This document shows, piece after piece, positions 48,150-57,735 of a stretch of DNA of 64,000 bases (positions are counted from its first letter, which is position 1; each line of letters opens with the position of its first letter). The stretch comes from Geodermatophilus normandii (GTDB lineage: Bacteria > Actinomycetota > Actinomycetes > Mycobacteriales > Geodermatophilaceae). The stretch covers positions 2,416,001 through 2,480,000 of the forward strand of contig NZ_QGTX01000001.1 of assembly GCF_003182485.1 (NCBI RefSeq). The letters are read 5' to 3'. The notes beneath the pieces are model-generated. The model was given only the letters and a program-made list of their open reading frames with translations, did not search any database and was not told where the DNA came from. A program made the translations under genes and the position numbers.

Positions 48150-50045
48150 GTGGCAGCACGACGCACGGCGGTCCTCGGCACGGTCCTGACCCTCCTCTCC
48201 GCACCCGCCCTCGCGGCGTGCTCCGGCAGTTCCGAGGACGACGTCCGCGCCGCCGCCCAGTCCTTCCTCGACGACTGGTCGGGCGGGGACCCCGACGCCG
48301 CGGCCGCCGCGACCACCGATCCCGACGCGGCCACGGCGCTGCTCGAGCAGACCGCCACCGACCTGCCCGGGGCGACGCTGCGCGCCGAGCTGGGCGACGT
48401 CACCGTCGAGGACGGCACCGCCACCGCCGCGTGGACCGCCACCTGGGACCTCGCCGCCGCCCCCGACTGGACCTACGACGCCACGCTGGAGCTGCGCGAG
48501 GGGGAGGACGCCTGGCAGGTGGTCGCCGAGCCGACCGCCGTGCACCCGGAGCTGGGGGAGGGCCAGCACCTGCTCCTGACCCGGTCGCTGCCCGAGCGCG
48601 CCGCCGTCACCGACGCCGCCGGCACCCCGCTGTTCACGCCCACCGAGGTCGTCGACGTCGGCGTCGACACCGGCCGGGTCACCGACCTGCCCGCGCTCGC
48701 CGCCGCCCTCTCGGCGGCCACCGGAGTCGCGGCCGAGGAGATCACCGCCGACGTCCAGGCCGCGCCGGCCGGCCAGTTCGTGCCGGTCATCACGCTGCGC
48801 CGTCCCGACTTCGAGGCCATCCGCGCGCAGGTGTTCGACCTGCCCGGCGCCGTCTTCCCCACCGAGACGCGGCTGCTCGCGCCGTCCGCCCGGTTCGCCT
48901 CCGCGCTGCTCGGCCGGGTCGGGGCGGCCACCGCCGAGGTGATCGAGGAGACGACCACCGACGGCGTGGCCGCCTACGCCGCCGGCGACCAGCTCGGCCT
49001 GTCGGGCCTGCAGCGCTCCTTCCAGGAGCAGCTCACCGGCACGCCCGGGTTCACCGTCTCGGTGGTCAGCGCCGACGAGTCCACCGGCGACGCCGGACAG
49101 CAGGTCGCCGCCGTCGAGCCGGTCGCCGGGCAGCCGGTGCGGACGCCCCTGGTCCGCGCGGTGCAGGACGCCGCCGACGGCGCCGTCGCCACCCAGCCCC
49201 TGCCCACCCACCTCGTCGTCGTCCGGCCCGGCACCGGCGAGATCCTGGCCGTCTCCTCCAACGAGGCCGCCGCGGCCGGCAACGCGCTGACCGGCCAGTA
49301 CCCGCCGGGCTCGAGCATGAAGACGATCACGGCGACGGCGCTGCTCGCCACCGGCCAGCTCACCCCGGACACCCCGGTCGCCTGCCCGGGGACCACGGTC
49401 GTCGAGGGGCGCGAGTTCGAGAACCAGGACCAGTTCGACCTCGGCACCGTGCCCTTCACCGAGGCCTTCGCCGAGTCCTGCAACACCACCTTCATCCAGG
49501 CCGGCCTCCAGCTGCCCGACGACGCCCTCGCCGCGGCGGCCGCCTCGTACGGGGTGGGCAGCGACTGGCAGCTGCCGGTCGACGTGTTCAGCGGCAGCGT
49601 CCCGGCCGACTCCACCGGCACGACCAAGGCCGCCAACGCGATCGGCCAGGGGCAGGTGCTCATGAGCCCGGTCCAGCTCGCCCTGGTGGCGGCGGGCATC
49701 GCCAGTGGCACCCCGGCCGCCCCGGTCGAGGTGGTCGGGAGCGACCCCGCCGGGCCCGCGCCGGCCGGACCGGGCCAGGCCGTCCTCGACCAGCTGCGGC
49801 CGCTGATGCGGCAGGTCGTCCTCACCGGCACCGCCGAGGAGCTGGCCGACCGCGGCGAGGTCTACGGCAAGACGGGGACCGCCGAGTTCGGCAGCAACAC
49901 GCCGCCGGACGCGCACGGGTGGTTCATGGGCTACCAGCTCGGCGGCCCGCAGGGCGACGTCGCCTTCGCGGTGCTCGTCGAGGGCGGGCAGTCCAGCAGC
50001 GCCGCCGTCGCCGTCACCGACGCCTTCCTCGGCGCCGTCGCCTGA
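48150..50045 (+). CDS. Penicillin-binding lipoprotein (transpeptidase with MecA-N domain)
   Basis: 631 aa. Lipobox LAAC (residues 21-24 region) predicts membrane anchoring after the signal peptide. An NTF2-like MecA-N domain (about 30-145) and a dimerisation region lead to the class B transpeptidase: Ser388-x-x-Lys391 (SSMK), Ser443-Cys-Asn445 (SxN) and Lys574-Thr-Gly. All catalytic residues are intact, so peptidoglycan cross-linking with penicillin sensitivity is expected. The GTG start is preceded by CAGGGT at 48136-48141, 8 nt upstream. The gene position after ispG and the GNAT gene is as in mycobacteria. Confidence 0.92.
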   Translation: MAARRTAVLGTVLTLLSAPALAACSGSSEDDVRAAAQSFLDDWSGGDPDAAAAATTDPDAATALLEQTATDLPGATLRAELGDVTVEDGTATAAWTATWDLAAAPDWTYDATLELREGEDAWQVVAEPTAVHPELGEGQHLLLTRSLPERAAVTDAAGTPLFTPTEVVDVGVDTGRVTDLPALAAALSAATGVAAEEITADVQAAPAGQFVPVITLRRPDFEAIRAQVFDLPGAVFPTETRLLAPSARFASALLGRVGAATAEVIEETTTDGVAAYAAGDQLGLSGLQRSFQEQLTGTPGFTVSVVSADESTGDAGQQVAAVEPVAGQPVRTPLVRAVQDAADGAVATQPLPTHLVVVRPGTGEILAVSSNEAAAAGNALTGQYPPGSSMKTITATALLATGQLTPDTPVACPGTTVVEGREFENQDQFDLGTVPFTEAFAESCNTTFIQAGLQLPDDALAAAAASYGVGSDWQLPVDVFSGSVPADSTGTTKAANAIGQGQVLMSPVQLALVAAGIASGTPAAPVEVVGSDPAGPAPAGPGQAVLDQLRPLMRQVVLTGTAEELADRGEVYGKTGTAEFGSNTPPDAHGWFMGYQLGGPQGDVAFAVLVEGGQSSSAAVAVTDAFLGAVA

Positions 50046-50052
50046 CCGGCGC

Positions 50053-50640
50053 TCAGGTCGCGGCGATGGGGCGGCCGACGGTGAGGGCGTCCCGGACGGC
50101 CGGGTCCAGCGAGGAGTAGGCGGCGTCGGGTCGGGCGCCCACGGCGTCGAGCACGGTGCTGAAGAAGCAGCGGGCCGCAGCGGCCAGGACGACGTCGAGG
50201 ACCTCGGCGTCGTCCAGGCCCGACCCGCGCAGCTCGGCGAGGTCGTCCTCGGTCATGTCGGCCGCCCCCGAGGCGACCCTGTCGGCGAGCCTCATGACCG
50301 CCCGGTCCACCTCGCTCAGGGGCGCCCTCGCGGGGTCGGTGGCGGCCTCCACCACGGCCTCCGGGCCGTCGAACTGCTCGGCGAGGACCCGGCCGTGGGC
50401 CAGCGAGCAGTAGCTCGACCGCAGCCGGAGGGCGGCGGCCAGGGTGGCCAGCTCGTAGCGGCGGGGGTCCATCGAGGACCGGATCGCGCCGATCAGGGCG
50501 CGCCACGCCTCCAGCACCGGGGGCCGGGTGGCGAAGACGCGCGTGTAGGTGGCGACGTACCCGAGGGTCTCCCGGTCACGGTCGTAGGCGGCCGCCACCT
50601 CGGGCGACGCGTCGTCCTGCGGGGTCGAGATCCACGTCAT
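50053..50640 (-). CDS. Carboxymuconolactone decarboxylase/AhpD-like protein
   Basis: 195 aa all-helical protein. The AhpD/CMD motif reads RSSYCSLAHGRVLAEQF, with Cys and His but only one Cys of the AhpD CxxC pair, so a peroxidase-related subfamily rather than true AhpD is likely. Substrate unknown. TACCGT (50647-50652) is 6 nt before the ATG, a leaderless arrangement. It converges on the PBP gene with a 7-bp gap and no terminator. Confidence 0.8.
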   Translation of the reverse strand: MTWISTPQDDASPEVAAAYDRDRETLGYVATYTRVFATRPPVLEAWRALIGAIRSSMDPRRYELATLAAALRLRSSYCSLAHGRVLAEQFDGPEAVVEAATDPARAPLSEVDRAVMRLADRVASGAADMTEDDLAELRGSGLDDAEVLDVVLAAAARCFFSTVLDAVGARPDAAYSSLDPAVRDALTVGRPIAAT

Positions 50641-50690
50641 CGCGCGACGGTAGGGCCCCGGCCGGCACCCCGGAGGTCCCGCCGTCGCGC

Positions 50691-51149
50691 TCAGCCGGCG
50701 GGCAGGCCCGGGAGGGCCGTCGTGACCGGCGTGCGGCCGGCCGCGGTGCGCCAGGCGACCGCGCGCTCCTCGGCGGCACCCAGGGAGTCGACCGCGAGCT
50801 GCCGCACCTCGCCGTCCGCGGCGGCGTCGAGCAGCGCCACCCAGGCCGCCGAGACGCCCTCCTCGAGCACGACCGCCAGGGCCGCGGCGTCGACCTCGGA
50901 CAGGACCGGGAAGGGCAGCCGGTAGCCGGCCTCGGCCGGCACCGGGTCGGCGTCGCGGGCGTCGAGGAGCTCGGCGAGCCGGTCGCGGGAGTCGCGGTGG
51001 GCCTGCTCGCCGTCCTCGGCCGGCGCCCGGCCCCCGGGCGGCAGCGCCGCGCCGACGACGCCGTAGCCCCACACGGCGGCGTGCTCGGCGGCGAGGACGC
51101 CGTCCAGGGCAGCGTCCTCCCTGCTCCCGGTCGTCCCGTCGTCAGCCAC
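50691..51149 (-). CDS. DUF4439 ferritin-like protein
   Basis: 152 aa, four-helix-bundle type: [81 protein letters not shown]. The Glu/His pairs (AEH, EE) resemble a di-iron site but are incomplete in places. DUF4439 genes commonly precede rimP in actinobacteria; function unproven. GTG start. Confidence 0.82.
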   Translation of the reverse strand: MADDGTTGSREDAALDGVLAAEHAAVWGYGVVGAALPPGGRAPAEDGEQAHRDSRDRLAELLDARDADPVPAEAGYRLPFPVLSEVDAAALAVVLEEGVSAAWVALLDAAADGEVRQLAVDSLGAAEERAVAWRTAAGRTPVTTALPGLPAG

Positions 51150-51184
51150 GCCCCGCCTCTCTCTCGCAGGAACCCGTGCCGGAA

Positions 51185-51220
51185 CTCACGCCACGGCTCA
51201 CGCCACGACTCACGCCAGGG
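51185..51220. repeat. Three 12-bp direct repeats at the lipoprotein 3' end
   Basis: CTCACGCCACGG, CTCACGCCACGA and CTCACGCCAGGG in tandem. The repeats straddle the stop codon of the minus-strand lipoprotein (51210-51212). Confidence 0.6.
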
Positions 51221-51722
51221 CCGCCGCGTGCCCGCGCAGCCCCGCCGCCAGCGCCCCCAGCAGCGCCGCGCCGGCGCCCGACGCCCCGACGCAGGCGGCC
51301 GCATGCGCGGTCGAGGCGGCGCTCACCTGGTCGCGCAGCCAGGCGCGCAGGTCCCCTCCGGCCGGTGGCCCGGGTGGGACCGACGACGACGGGGCGGACG
51401 ACGACGCGGCGGACGACGACGCGGCGGTCGCTCCGGGTGCGGCCGCGCGCAGCCGGTCCAGCTGTTCCTGCGCCTGGCCGGCGAGGTCGGCGACCGACTG
51501 CCCGAAGGCGGCGTCGGCGACGACCACGGCGCCGTACGCGGCCACCACCGCCTCCTGGACGGGCACCTGGGCGGCCAGCGCGTCCTCCTGCGCCGCCGTG
51601 TCCTGCTCCGCCTGCCCGGACCCACCCGACGTGCACCCGGCCAGCAGCAGCGCCAGCCCGGCGCCCCCGGCGAGCAGGCGACGGCGGGGGAAACCGGCGG
51701 GAGCGGGGGAGGGGGACATCAC
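51210..51722 (-). CDS. Lipoprotein of unknown function
   Basis: 170 aa. Twin-arginine-like stretch [19 protein letters not shown] with the lipobox LLAGC at Cys30. The mature part is Ala/Gln-rich helical ([32 protein letters not shown]), a Ser/Ala/Pro linker, then another helix pair. Such two-helix lipoproteins often accompany DUF4439, and the two may be distant relatives or partners. GTG/ATG start pair at 51722/51719 with GGGAGA upstream. Confidence 0.78.
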   Translation of the reverse strand: MMSPSPAPAGFPRRRLLAGGAGLALLLAGCTSGGSGQAEQDTAAQEDALAAQVPVQEAVVAAYGAVVVADAAFGQSVADLAGQAQEQLDRLRAAAPGATAASSSAASSSAPSSSVPPGPPAGGDLRAWLRDQVSAASTAHAAACVGASGAGAALLGALAAGLRGHAAALA

Positions 51723-51795
51723 CGCCAGTCTCCCAGGAGCCCCCCGGTCCGCCCGGGAGGGACCGGGCGCGTCGGTGCGGTGGGCGTCCCCCGCC

Positions 51796-51834
51796 CGAGC
51801 GCCCGGGGCCGAGCGCCCGGGGGAGCGGTAGCCT
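51796..51834 (+). promoter_or_regulatory. Promoter of the rimP-nusA-infB operon with a 13-bp direct repeat
   Basis: TAGCCT at 51829-51834 is a TANNNT -10 match. Immediately upstream CGAGCGCCCGGGG occurs twice (51796-51808 and 51810-51822, 14-bp period), covering the -35 region. This predicts a leader of about 110 nt before rimP. The repeat may be an activator or repressor site. Confidence 0.5.
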
Positions 51835-51950
51835 GACGGCTCCCCGGGTACGCCGCGGCCGGAGCCGCGCGAGCCCGCGCCACCGGGCGCGGCCCCGGGC
51901 GGTGCGGTCCGCCGAGCACGAGCTCCGACCGGTTGCAGAGGAGGGAGCCC

Positions 51951-52622
51951 GTGTCCGCGAGGTCACGGCAGGACGACCCGGCCGCCACTCGGCTGGCGGG
52001 GTGGATCGAGCCCGTGGTCGGTGGTGCCGGCTACGACCTCGAGGAGCTGGTGGTCACGCCCGCCGGCCGGCGCAGCGTCGTCCGCGTGGTCGTCGACCGC
52101 GACCAGGGCGTCTCGCTCGACGACGTCGCCGAGGTCAGCCGGGCCATCTCGGCGGTGCTCGACGAGAACGACGGCGAGCTCGGCCGCGCCCCCTACGTGC
52201 TCGAGGTGACCAGCCCCGGCGTGGACCGGCCGCTCACCGAGCCCCGGCACTGGCGGCGCAACACCGGTCGGCTGGTGACCGTGACCGTCGGCCCGGCCGG
52301 GAGGACCGAGTCGGTCACGGGCCGGGTCACCGCCGTCGACGAGCAGGGCGTGACCCTCGCGGTCGAGCCGAAGGCCAAGCCGGGCGCGCGCAAGCGCCCG
52401 CCGACGCCCCGGCAGGTGCCCTGGGCCGAGCTCGGGTCCGGCCGGGTGCAGGTCGAGTTCGCCCGCCCCGGCAAGGACGACCCCGCGCCGGGCGGTCCCG
52501 ACGGCGACCTGCGGGACGACGACCTGCGGGACGACGACCTGCGGGACGACGACCTGGACGACGGCGACGTGGACGACGACCCACCGGACGACGAGGGCGA
52601 CGACGACGGAGGAGGACAGTGA
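51951..52622 (+). CDS. rimP: Ribosome maturation factor RimP with acidic tail
   Basis: 223 aa. Core RimP domains: [64 protein letters not shown] and a C-terminal SH3-like domain. After residue about 180 an extra tail of roughly 45 residues, mostly Asp, contains three DLRDD-type repeats. GTG 51951 after GAGGAGGGAG. Its stop overlaps the nusA start. Confidence 0.94.
   Translation: MSARSRQDDPAATRLAGWIEPVVGGAGYDLEELVVTPAGRRSVVRVVVDRDQGVSLDDVAEVSRAISAVLDENDGELGRAPYVLEVTSPGVDRPLTEPRHWRRNTGRLVTVTVGPAGRTESVTGRVTAVDEQGVTLAVEPKAKPGARKRPPTPRQVPWAELGSGRVQVEFARPGKDDPAPGGPDGDLRDDDLRDDDLRDDDLDDGDVDDDPPDDEGDDDGGGQ
52506..52550 (+). repeat. Three 15-bp tandem repeats in the rimP tail
   Basis: Unit GACCTGCGGGACGAC repeated three times without mismatch, in frame, encoding DLRDD. 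Part of a poly-acidic extension. Confidence 0.9.
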
Positions 52623-53752
52623 ACATCGACGTGACCGCCCTCAAGGCGGTCGAGCGGGAGAAGGGCATCCCCGCCGACACGGTCATCGAGGCCATCGAGA
52701 CGGCGCTGGTGACCGCCTACCGCCACGCCGACGGCGCGGCCAAGCACGTGCGGGTGCACGTCGACCGCAAGAGCGGCGAGGTCGCGGTGCTGGCCCAGGA
52801 ACTCGGCGCCGACGGCGAGGTCGTGCGCGAGTGGGACGACACCCCGGGTGACTTCGGCCGGATCGCGGCCAGCACCGCCAAGCAGGTCATCGTGCAGCGG
52901 CTGCGCGACGCCGAGCACGAGCAGACCTTCGGTGAGTACGCGGGCAAGGAGGGCGACATCGTCAGCGGCGTCGTCCAGGCCGACGCCCGCCGCAACGCGC
53001 AGGGCTCGGTGCTGGTCGACATCGGCAAGGTCGAGGCGGTCCTGCCCGCGGCCGAGCAGGTGCCCGGCGAGCGGTACCCGCACGGCAGCCGGCTGCGTGC
53101 CTACGTGGTGTCGGTCGCCCGCACCCACCGCGGCCCGCAGGTCACCGTCTCGCGCACCCACCCGAACCTGGTGCGCAAGCTGTTCGCCCTCGAGGTCCCC
53201 GAGATCGCCGACGGCAGCGTCGAGATCGTCGCGGTCGCACGCGAGGCCGGGCACCGCTCGAAGATCGCCGTCCGCACGTCGGTGCCCGGGCTCAACGCCA
53301 AGGGTGCCTGCATCGGGCCGATGGGCCAGCGGGTGCGCAACGTCATGAGCGAGCTGCACGGCGAGAAGATCGACATCGTCGACTGGTCGGACGACCCGGC
53401 GACCTTCGTGGCCTCCGCCCTCAGCCCCGCCCGGGTGAACAGCGCGACGCTGGTCGACCCGAAGGCCAAGGCGGTGCGGGTCGTCGTCCCGGACTTCCAG
53501 CTGTCGCTGGCCATCGGCAAGGAGGGGCAGAACGCCCGCCTGGCCGCCCGGCTCACCGGCTGCCGCATCGACATCCGCAGCGACGCGCAGCCCGACGACG
53601 CCAGCCCCTCGCCGGGCGTCGGCCGGCCGCCGCTGCGCTCGGGCCCGCCCCCGGTCCGCGCCGGTGCCCCGGGTGGGCGGCCGTCCCCCGGCGGGGGTGC
53701 CCTGCGCCCCGGTCCCCGGCGCCCGGAACAACGAGGTCCCTCAGCGCGCTAG
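52619..53752 (+). CDS. nusA: Transcription termination/antitermination factor NusA
   Basis: 377 aa. The N-terminal RNAP-binding domain begins [29 protein letters not shown]; the S1 domain follows ([12 protein letters not shown]); then KH1 and KH2 ([26 protein letters not shown] and [23 protein letters not shown]). A 55-residue Pro/Gly/Arg tail replaces the C-terminal acidic repeats of E. coli, as usual in actinobacteria. GTG overlaps the rimP stop. Confidence 0.96.
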   Translation: MNIDVTALKAVEREKGIPADTVIEAIETALVTAYRHADGAAKHVRVHVDRKSGEVAVLAQELGADGEVVREWDDTPGDFGRIAASTAKQVIVQRLRDAEHEQTFGEYAGKEGDIVSGVVQADARRNAQGSVLVDIGKVEAVLPAAEQVPGERYPHGSRLRAYVVSVARTHRGPQVTVSRTHPNLVRKLFALEVPEIADGSVEIVAVAREAGHRSKIAVRTSVPGLNAKGACIGPMGQRVRNVMSELHGEKIDIVDWSDDPATFVASALSPARVNSATLVDPKAKAVRVVVPDFQLSLAIGKEGQNARLAARLTGCRIDIRSDAQPDDASPSPGVGRPPLRSGPPPVRAGAPGGRPSPGGGALRPGPRRPEQRGPSAR

Positions 53753-53760
53753 AGTGACGG

Positions 53761-54141
53761 GTGGCCGAAACGTCGATCCCGGTGCGCACCTGTGTGGGCT
53801 GCCGGAACCGCGCTCCGGTCACCGACCTGCTGCGTGTCGTCCTCCGGTCCGGGACCCTCGTGCCCGATCCCCGGCGGAGGCTCCCCGGCCGGGGCGCGTC
53901 CCTGCACCCCACTCCGGAGTGCCTGCACGCAGCGGAGCGACGCCGGGCCTTCCCCCGCGCGCTGCGCCTACCGGGCGGCGCCGCGGTGGAGGCCGGTCCG
54001 CTCCGGGCCCACGTCCTCGGCGCCGACGCGCCGGGTGGGACCCCGGGGCGGGCGACCGCGAACGAACGACAGACCGCACTTCCCACAGACGGACCGGCAC
54101 CCCGCCGGTCCGCACGTCGAGAGCAGGACGTCGTCGGATGA
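53761..54141 (+). CDS. ylxR: YlxR (DUF448) RNA-binding-like protein
   Basis: 126 aa. Conserved VRTCVGCRNRAPVTDLLRVV and GRGASLHPTPECLHAAERRRAFPRAL carry the Cys-x2-Cys and Cys/Arg surface typical of YlxR. The gene sits between nusA and infB as usual. TAGAGT at 53750-53755, which includes the nusA stop codon, is 5 nt before the GTG and may act as an internal leaderless promoter. The last 30 residues are a non-conserved tail. Confidence 0.9.
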   Translation: MAETSIPVRTCVGCRNRAPVTDLLRVVLRSGTLVPDPRRRLPGRGASLHPTPECLHAAERRRAFPRALRLPGGAAVEAGPLRAHVLGADAPGGTPGRATANERQTALPTDGPAPRRSARREQDVVG

Positions 54142-54235
54142 GCACGCCGTGAAGTCCCCACGATGACAAGCCAGACCATGCACCACTGACGACGAGGTCG
54201 CGCGGGCGAGCCGCCGGCCTCACCAGAGGAGATCC

Positions 54236-57200
54236 GTGCCAGGCAAAGCCCGCGTCCACGAACTCGCCAAGGAGTTCGGGGTCGACAGCAAGACCGTGCT
54301 CGCCAAGCTCAAGGAGCAGGGCGAGTTCGTGAAGTCCGCCTCCTCGACCGTCGAGGCCCCCGTGGCCCGGCGGCTCCGGGAGGCCCTCGGCGCGTCCACC
54401 GGCGGCACCGGCAACGGTGGCGGCAACGGGAGCGGCGCCCCCGCGGCCCGTCCCGCCGCCCCGTCCGCGCCCCGTCCGTCCGCGCCGGCGCCCGCGCCGG
54501 CTCCGGCCGCGCGCGCTCCGCAGGCCCCGGCCGCCCCGCCGGCGCCGTCGGCCGGCGTCCCGTCCGGTCCGCGCCCCGGCGCGCCGCGTCCGGGCGCTCC
54601 GGTGCCCGGTCCGCGCCCGGTCCAGCAGCCCGCCGCGCCCCAGGCTCCGGCGGCCAGTGCGCCGGTGCCCCAGGCTCCGGCGCCCCAGGCGCCGGCGGCC
54701 AGTGCGCCGACCCAGCAGCCGAGCGCGCCGCAGGGTCCGCGTCCGGTCTCGCCCGGCGCTCCGCGTCCGGGTGCGCCCGCGCCGCGTCCTGCCGGTGGCC
54801 CCGTCCCCGGTGCGGCGCGTCCCGGCGCCCCGCGTCCGGCGGCGCCCGGCGCGCCCCGTCCCGGTGGCGCCGCTCCCGGTGCCCCGGTGCCGGCCCGCGT
54901 CCCGGTCCCCGTCCGGCTCCGCGGCCGGGCAACAACCCCTTCAGCAGCGCCCCGCGTCCGGGTCCCGCGGCCGGTGGCCCGCGTCCGGGTCCCGCGGCCG
55001 GTGGCCCGCGCCCCGGTCCTGCGGCCGGCGGTCCCCGTCCGGCGCCCGGCGCCGGCGGTCCCCGTCCGGCGCCCGGCGCCGGTGGTCCCCGTCCCGGTGG
55101 CCCGCGTCCCGCGGCCGGTCCGGGTGGTCCCCGGCCGAACCCGGGCATGATGCCGCAGCGCCCCTCGCCGGGCATGATGCCGCCGCGTCCGGCCGGTGCC
55201 GGGCGTCCCGGTGGCGGCCCCGGCGGGCCCGGTGGCCGTGGCCGCCCGGGTGGTCCCGGTGGTGGCGGTGGTGGCGGCGGCTTCCGTCCCGGTGGCGGTG
55301 GTCCCGGTGGCGGTGGCGGCGGCGCCCCGCGGGCGGCGGCTTCCGCAGCGGCGGCGGTGGCCGCGGTCGCGGTCGCGGTGGCTCCGGTGCGGGTACCGCG
55401 GGTGCCTTCGGGCGTCCCGGCGGCCGCGGTCCGGTCCGCGGGCGCAAGAGCAAGAAGCAGCGGCGTCAGGAGTTCGACTCCATGGCGGCGCCCAGCATGG
55501 GCGGCGTCAGCCTGCCGCGTGGCCACGGGCAGACCGTCCGGCTGCCCCGCGGCGCCTCGCTGACCGACCTCGCCGAGAAGATCGGCGCCCAGCCGTCCGC
55601 GCTGGTCACCGCCCTGTTCCACCTGGGCGAGATGGTCACCGCGACGCAGTCGGTCAACGACGAGACGCTGCAGCTGCTCGGTGCCGAGATCGAGTGGGAC
55701 ATCCAGGTCGTCAGCCCCGAGGACGAGGACCGCGAGCTCCTCGAGACCTTCGACCTCACCTTCGGCGACGAGGGCGACGAGGAGGACTGGGTGGCCCGCC
55801 CGCCGGTCGTCACCGTCATGGGTCACGTCGACCACGGCAAGACGAAGCTGCTCGACGCCATCCGCAACAGCAACGTGGTGGCACGCGAGGCCGGTGGCAT
55901 CACCCAGCACATCGGCGCCTACCAGATCGTCACCGAGCTGGAGGACAACGAGCGTCCGATCACCTTCATCGACACCCCGGGTCACGAGTCGTTCACCGCG
56001 ATGCGTGCCCGAGGCGCGAAGGTCACCGACATCGTCGTGCTGGTCGTGGCGGCCGACGACGGTGTCATGCCGCAGACGGTCGAGGCGCTCAACCACGCCC
56101 AGGCCGCCGAGGTGCCGATCGTGGTCGCGGTCAACAAGATCGACAAGGAGGGGGCCAACCCCGCCAAGATCCGTCAGCAGCTCACCGAGTACGGGCTCGT
56201 GGCCGAGGAGTACGGCGGCGACACGATGTTCGTCGACGTCTCGGCGACCACCCGCCAGGGTCTCGACGAGCTGCTCACGGCGATCCTGCTGACCGCCGAC
56301 GCCTCGCTGGACCTGCGCGCCAACGCCGAGCAGGACCCGCAGGGCGTCGTCATCGAGGGCAAGCTGGACAAGGGCCGCGGCCCCGTCGCGACCGTCCTCG
56401 TCCAGCGCGGAACGCTCCGCCAGGGCGACTCGATCGTGGCCGGCGACGCCTACGGCCGCGTGCGGTCGCTGCTGGACGAGCACGGCAACAAGCTCAAGGA
56501 GGCCCTGCCGGCCCGCCCCGTGCAGGTCGTCGGGCTCACCTCCGTGCCGCGTGCCGGTGACACCTTCCTCGTCGTCGAGGAGGACCGCGTCGCCCGGCAG
56601 ATCGCCGACCGTCGTCAGGCCCGCATCCGCAACGCGCAGAACGCCTCCATGCGCAAGCGGATCAGCCTCGAGGACCTCGACGCGGCGCTCAAGGAGAACC
56701 GCCAGCTCAACCTGATCATCAAGGGCGACAACTCGGGCACCGTCGAGGCGCTCGAGGAGGCCCTGATGAAGATCGAGGTGAGCGACGACATCTCGCTGCG
56801 GGTCATCCACCGCGGCGTCGGCGGCATCACCAAGAGCGACATCGACCTGGCGCTGGCCGACGACGTCATCGTCCTGGGCTTCAACGTCCGGGCCGAGGGT
56901 CAGGCCACCGAGCTCGCCAACCGCGAGGGCGTCGACGTCCGGTACTACTCGGTCATCTACCAGGCGATCGAGGAGATCGAGGCGGCCCTCAAGGGCATGC
57001 TCAAGCCGGAGTACGAGGAGGTCGCGCTCGGCTCGGCGGAGGTCCGCGAGGTCTTCCGCGTGCCGCGCATCGGCAACGTCGCGGGCTCCATCGTGCGCAG
57101 CGGGACGATCACCCGGAACTCGAAGGCCCGGCTGGTCCGCGACGGGGTCGTCATCGCCGACAACCTCACCGTCGAGTCGCTGCGTCGCTTCAAGGACGAC

Positions 57201-57314
57201 GTGACCGAGGTCCGCGACGGCTACGAGTGCGGTATCGGGCTCGGGTCGTTCAACGACATCAAGGTCGAGGACGTCATCGAGACGTTCGAGATGCGCGAGA
57301 AGCCGCGCGCGTAA
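54236..57314 (+). CDS. infB: Translation initiation factor IF-2, apparently split by two frameshifts
   Basis: The IF2 N-domain ([22 protein letters not shown]) starts at GTG 54236 after AGAGGAGA. The G-domain ([33 protein letters not shown]) and C1/C2 domains end at 57314 in a different frame. The Pro/Gly/Ala-rich linker shifts frame twice: near the CCC run 54894-54896 and the GGG run 55331-55333. One extra base at each would restore a single 1026-aa frame, with a continuous linker ([41 protein letters not shown]). IF2 is essential, so the breaks are more likely sequencing errors than a dead gene. Confidence 0.9.
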
Positions 57315-57358
57315 GGCACGGCAGGACGTCGCCCGACAGCAGGGAGTAAGGAGCACCC

Positions 57359-57652
57359 GTGTTCACGGGGGCGCTGACCGCCGACCTGCTGCTGGGCGAC
57401 GTCCACTCGCTCAAGGGCAAGCGCGCCGTGGTCCGGCCGATCGTGGCCGAGCTGCGGCGTCGCTTCGCCGTCGCCGCGGCCGAGGTCGGCGACCTCGACC
57501 TGCACCGCCGCGTGCAGGTCGGGGTCGCCACGGTCGCGGGCGACGCCGGCCAGGTGACCGACGTCCTCGACGCCTGCGAGCGGTTGCTGGCCGAGCGGCC
57601 GGAGGTGACGCTGCTGTCGACGCACCGGCAGCTGTTCTCCGGCGAAGACTGA
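57359..57652 (+). CDS. ylxP: DUF503 (YlxP) family protein
   Basis: 97 aa. Pattern LLLGDVHSLKGKRAVVRPIVAELRRRFAVAAAEVGDLDLHRRVQVGVATVAGD is characteristic of DUF503. It lies between infB and rbfA as in many Gram-positives; a role in ribosome assembly is suspected. GTG with AAGGAG upstream. Confidence 0.9.
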   Translation: MFTGALTADLLLGDVHSLKGKRAVVRPIVAELRRRFAVAAAEVGDLDLHRRVQVGVATVAGDAGQVTDVLDACERLLAERPEVTLLSTHRQLFSGED

Positions 57653-57735
57653 GGACCCCCACCGCGGGTGGGCCGCTGCCCGTCCGCACCGTCCACCCGG
57701 CGTCCCCGGACGCCCCGACTCCCCGGAGGTCTGCC

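Noticed and set aside
54417..55330. Frame-0 extension of infB upstream of the second frameshift, which would give a 965-aa protein
   Set aside because: The translation is an Arg/Pro/Ser jumble and lacks the IF2 N-domain; the natural linker is in another frame.
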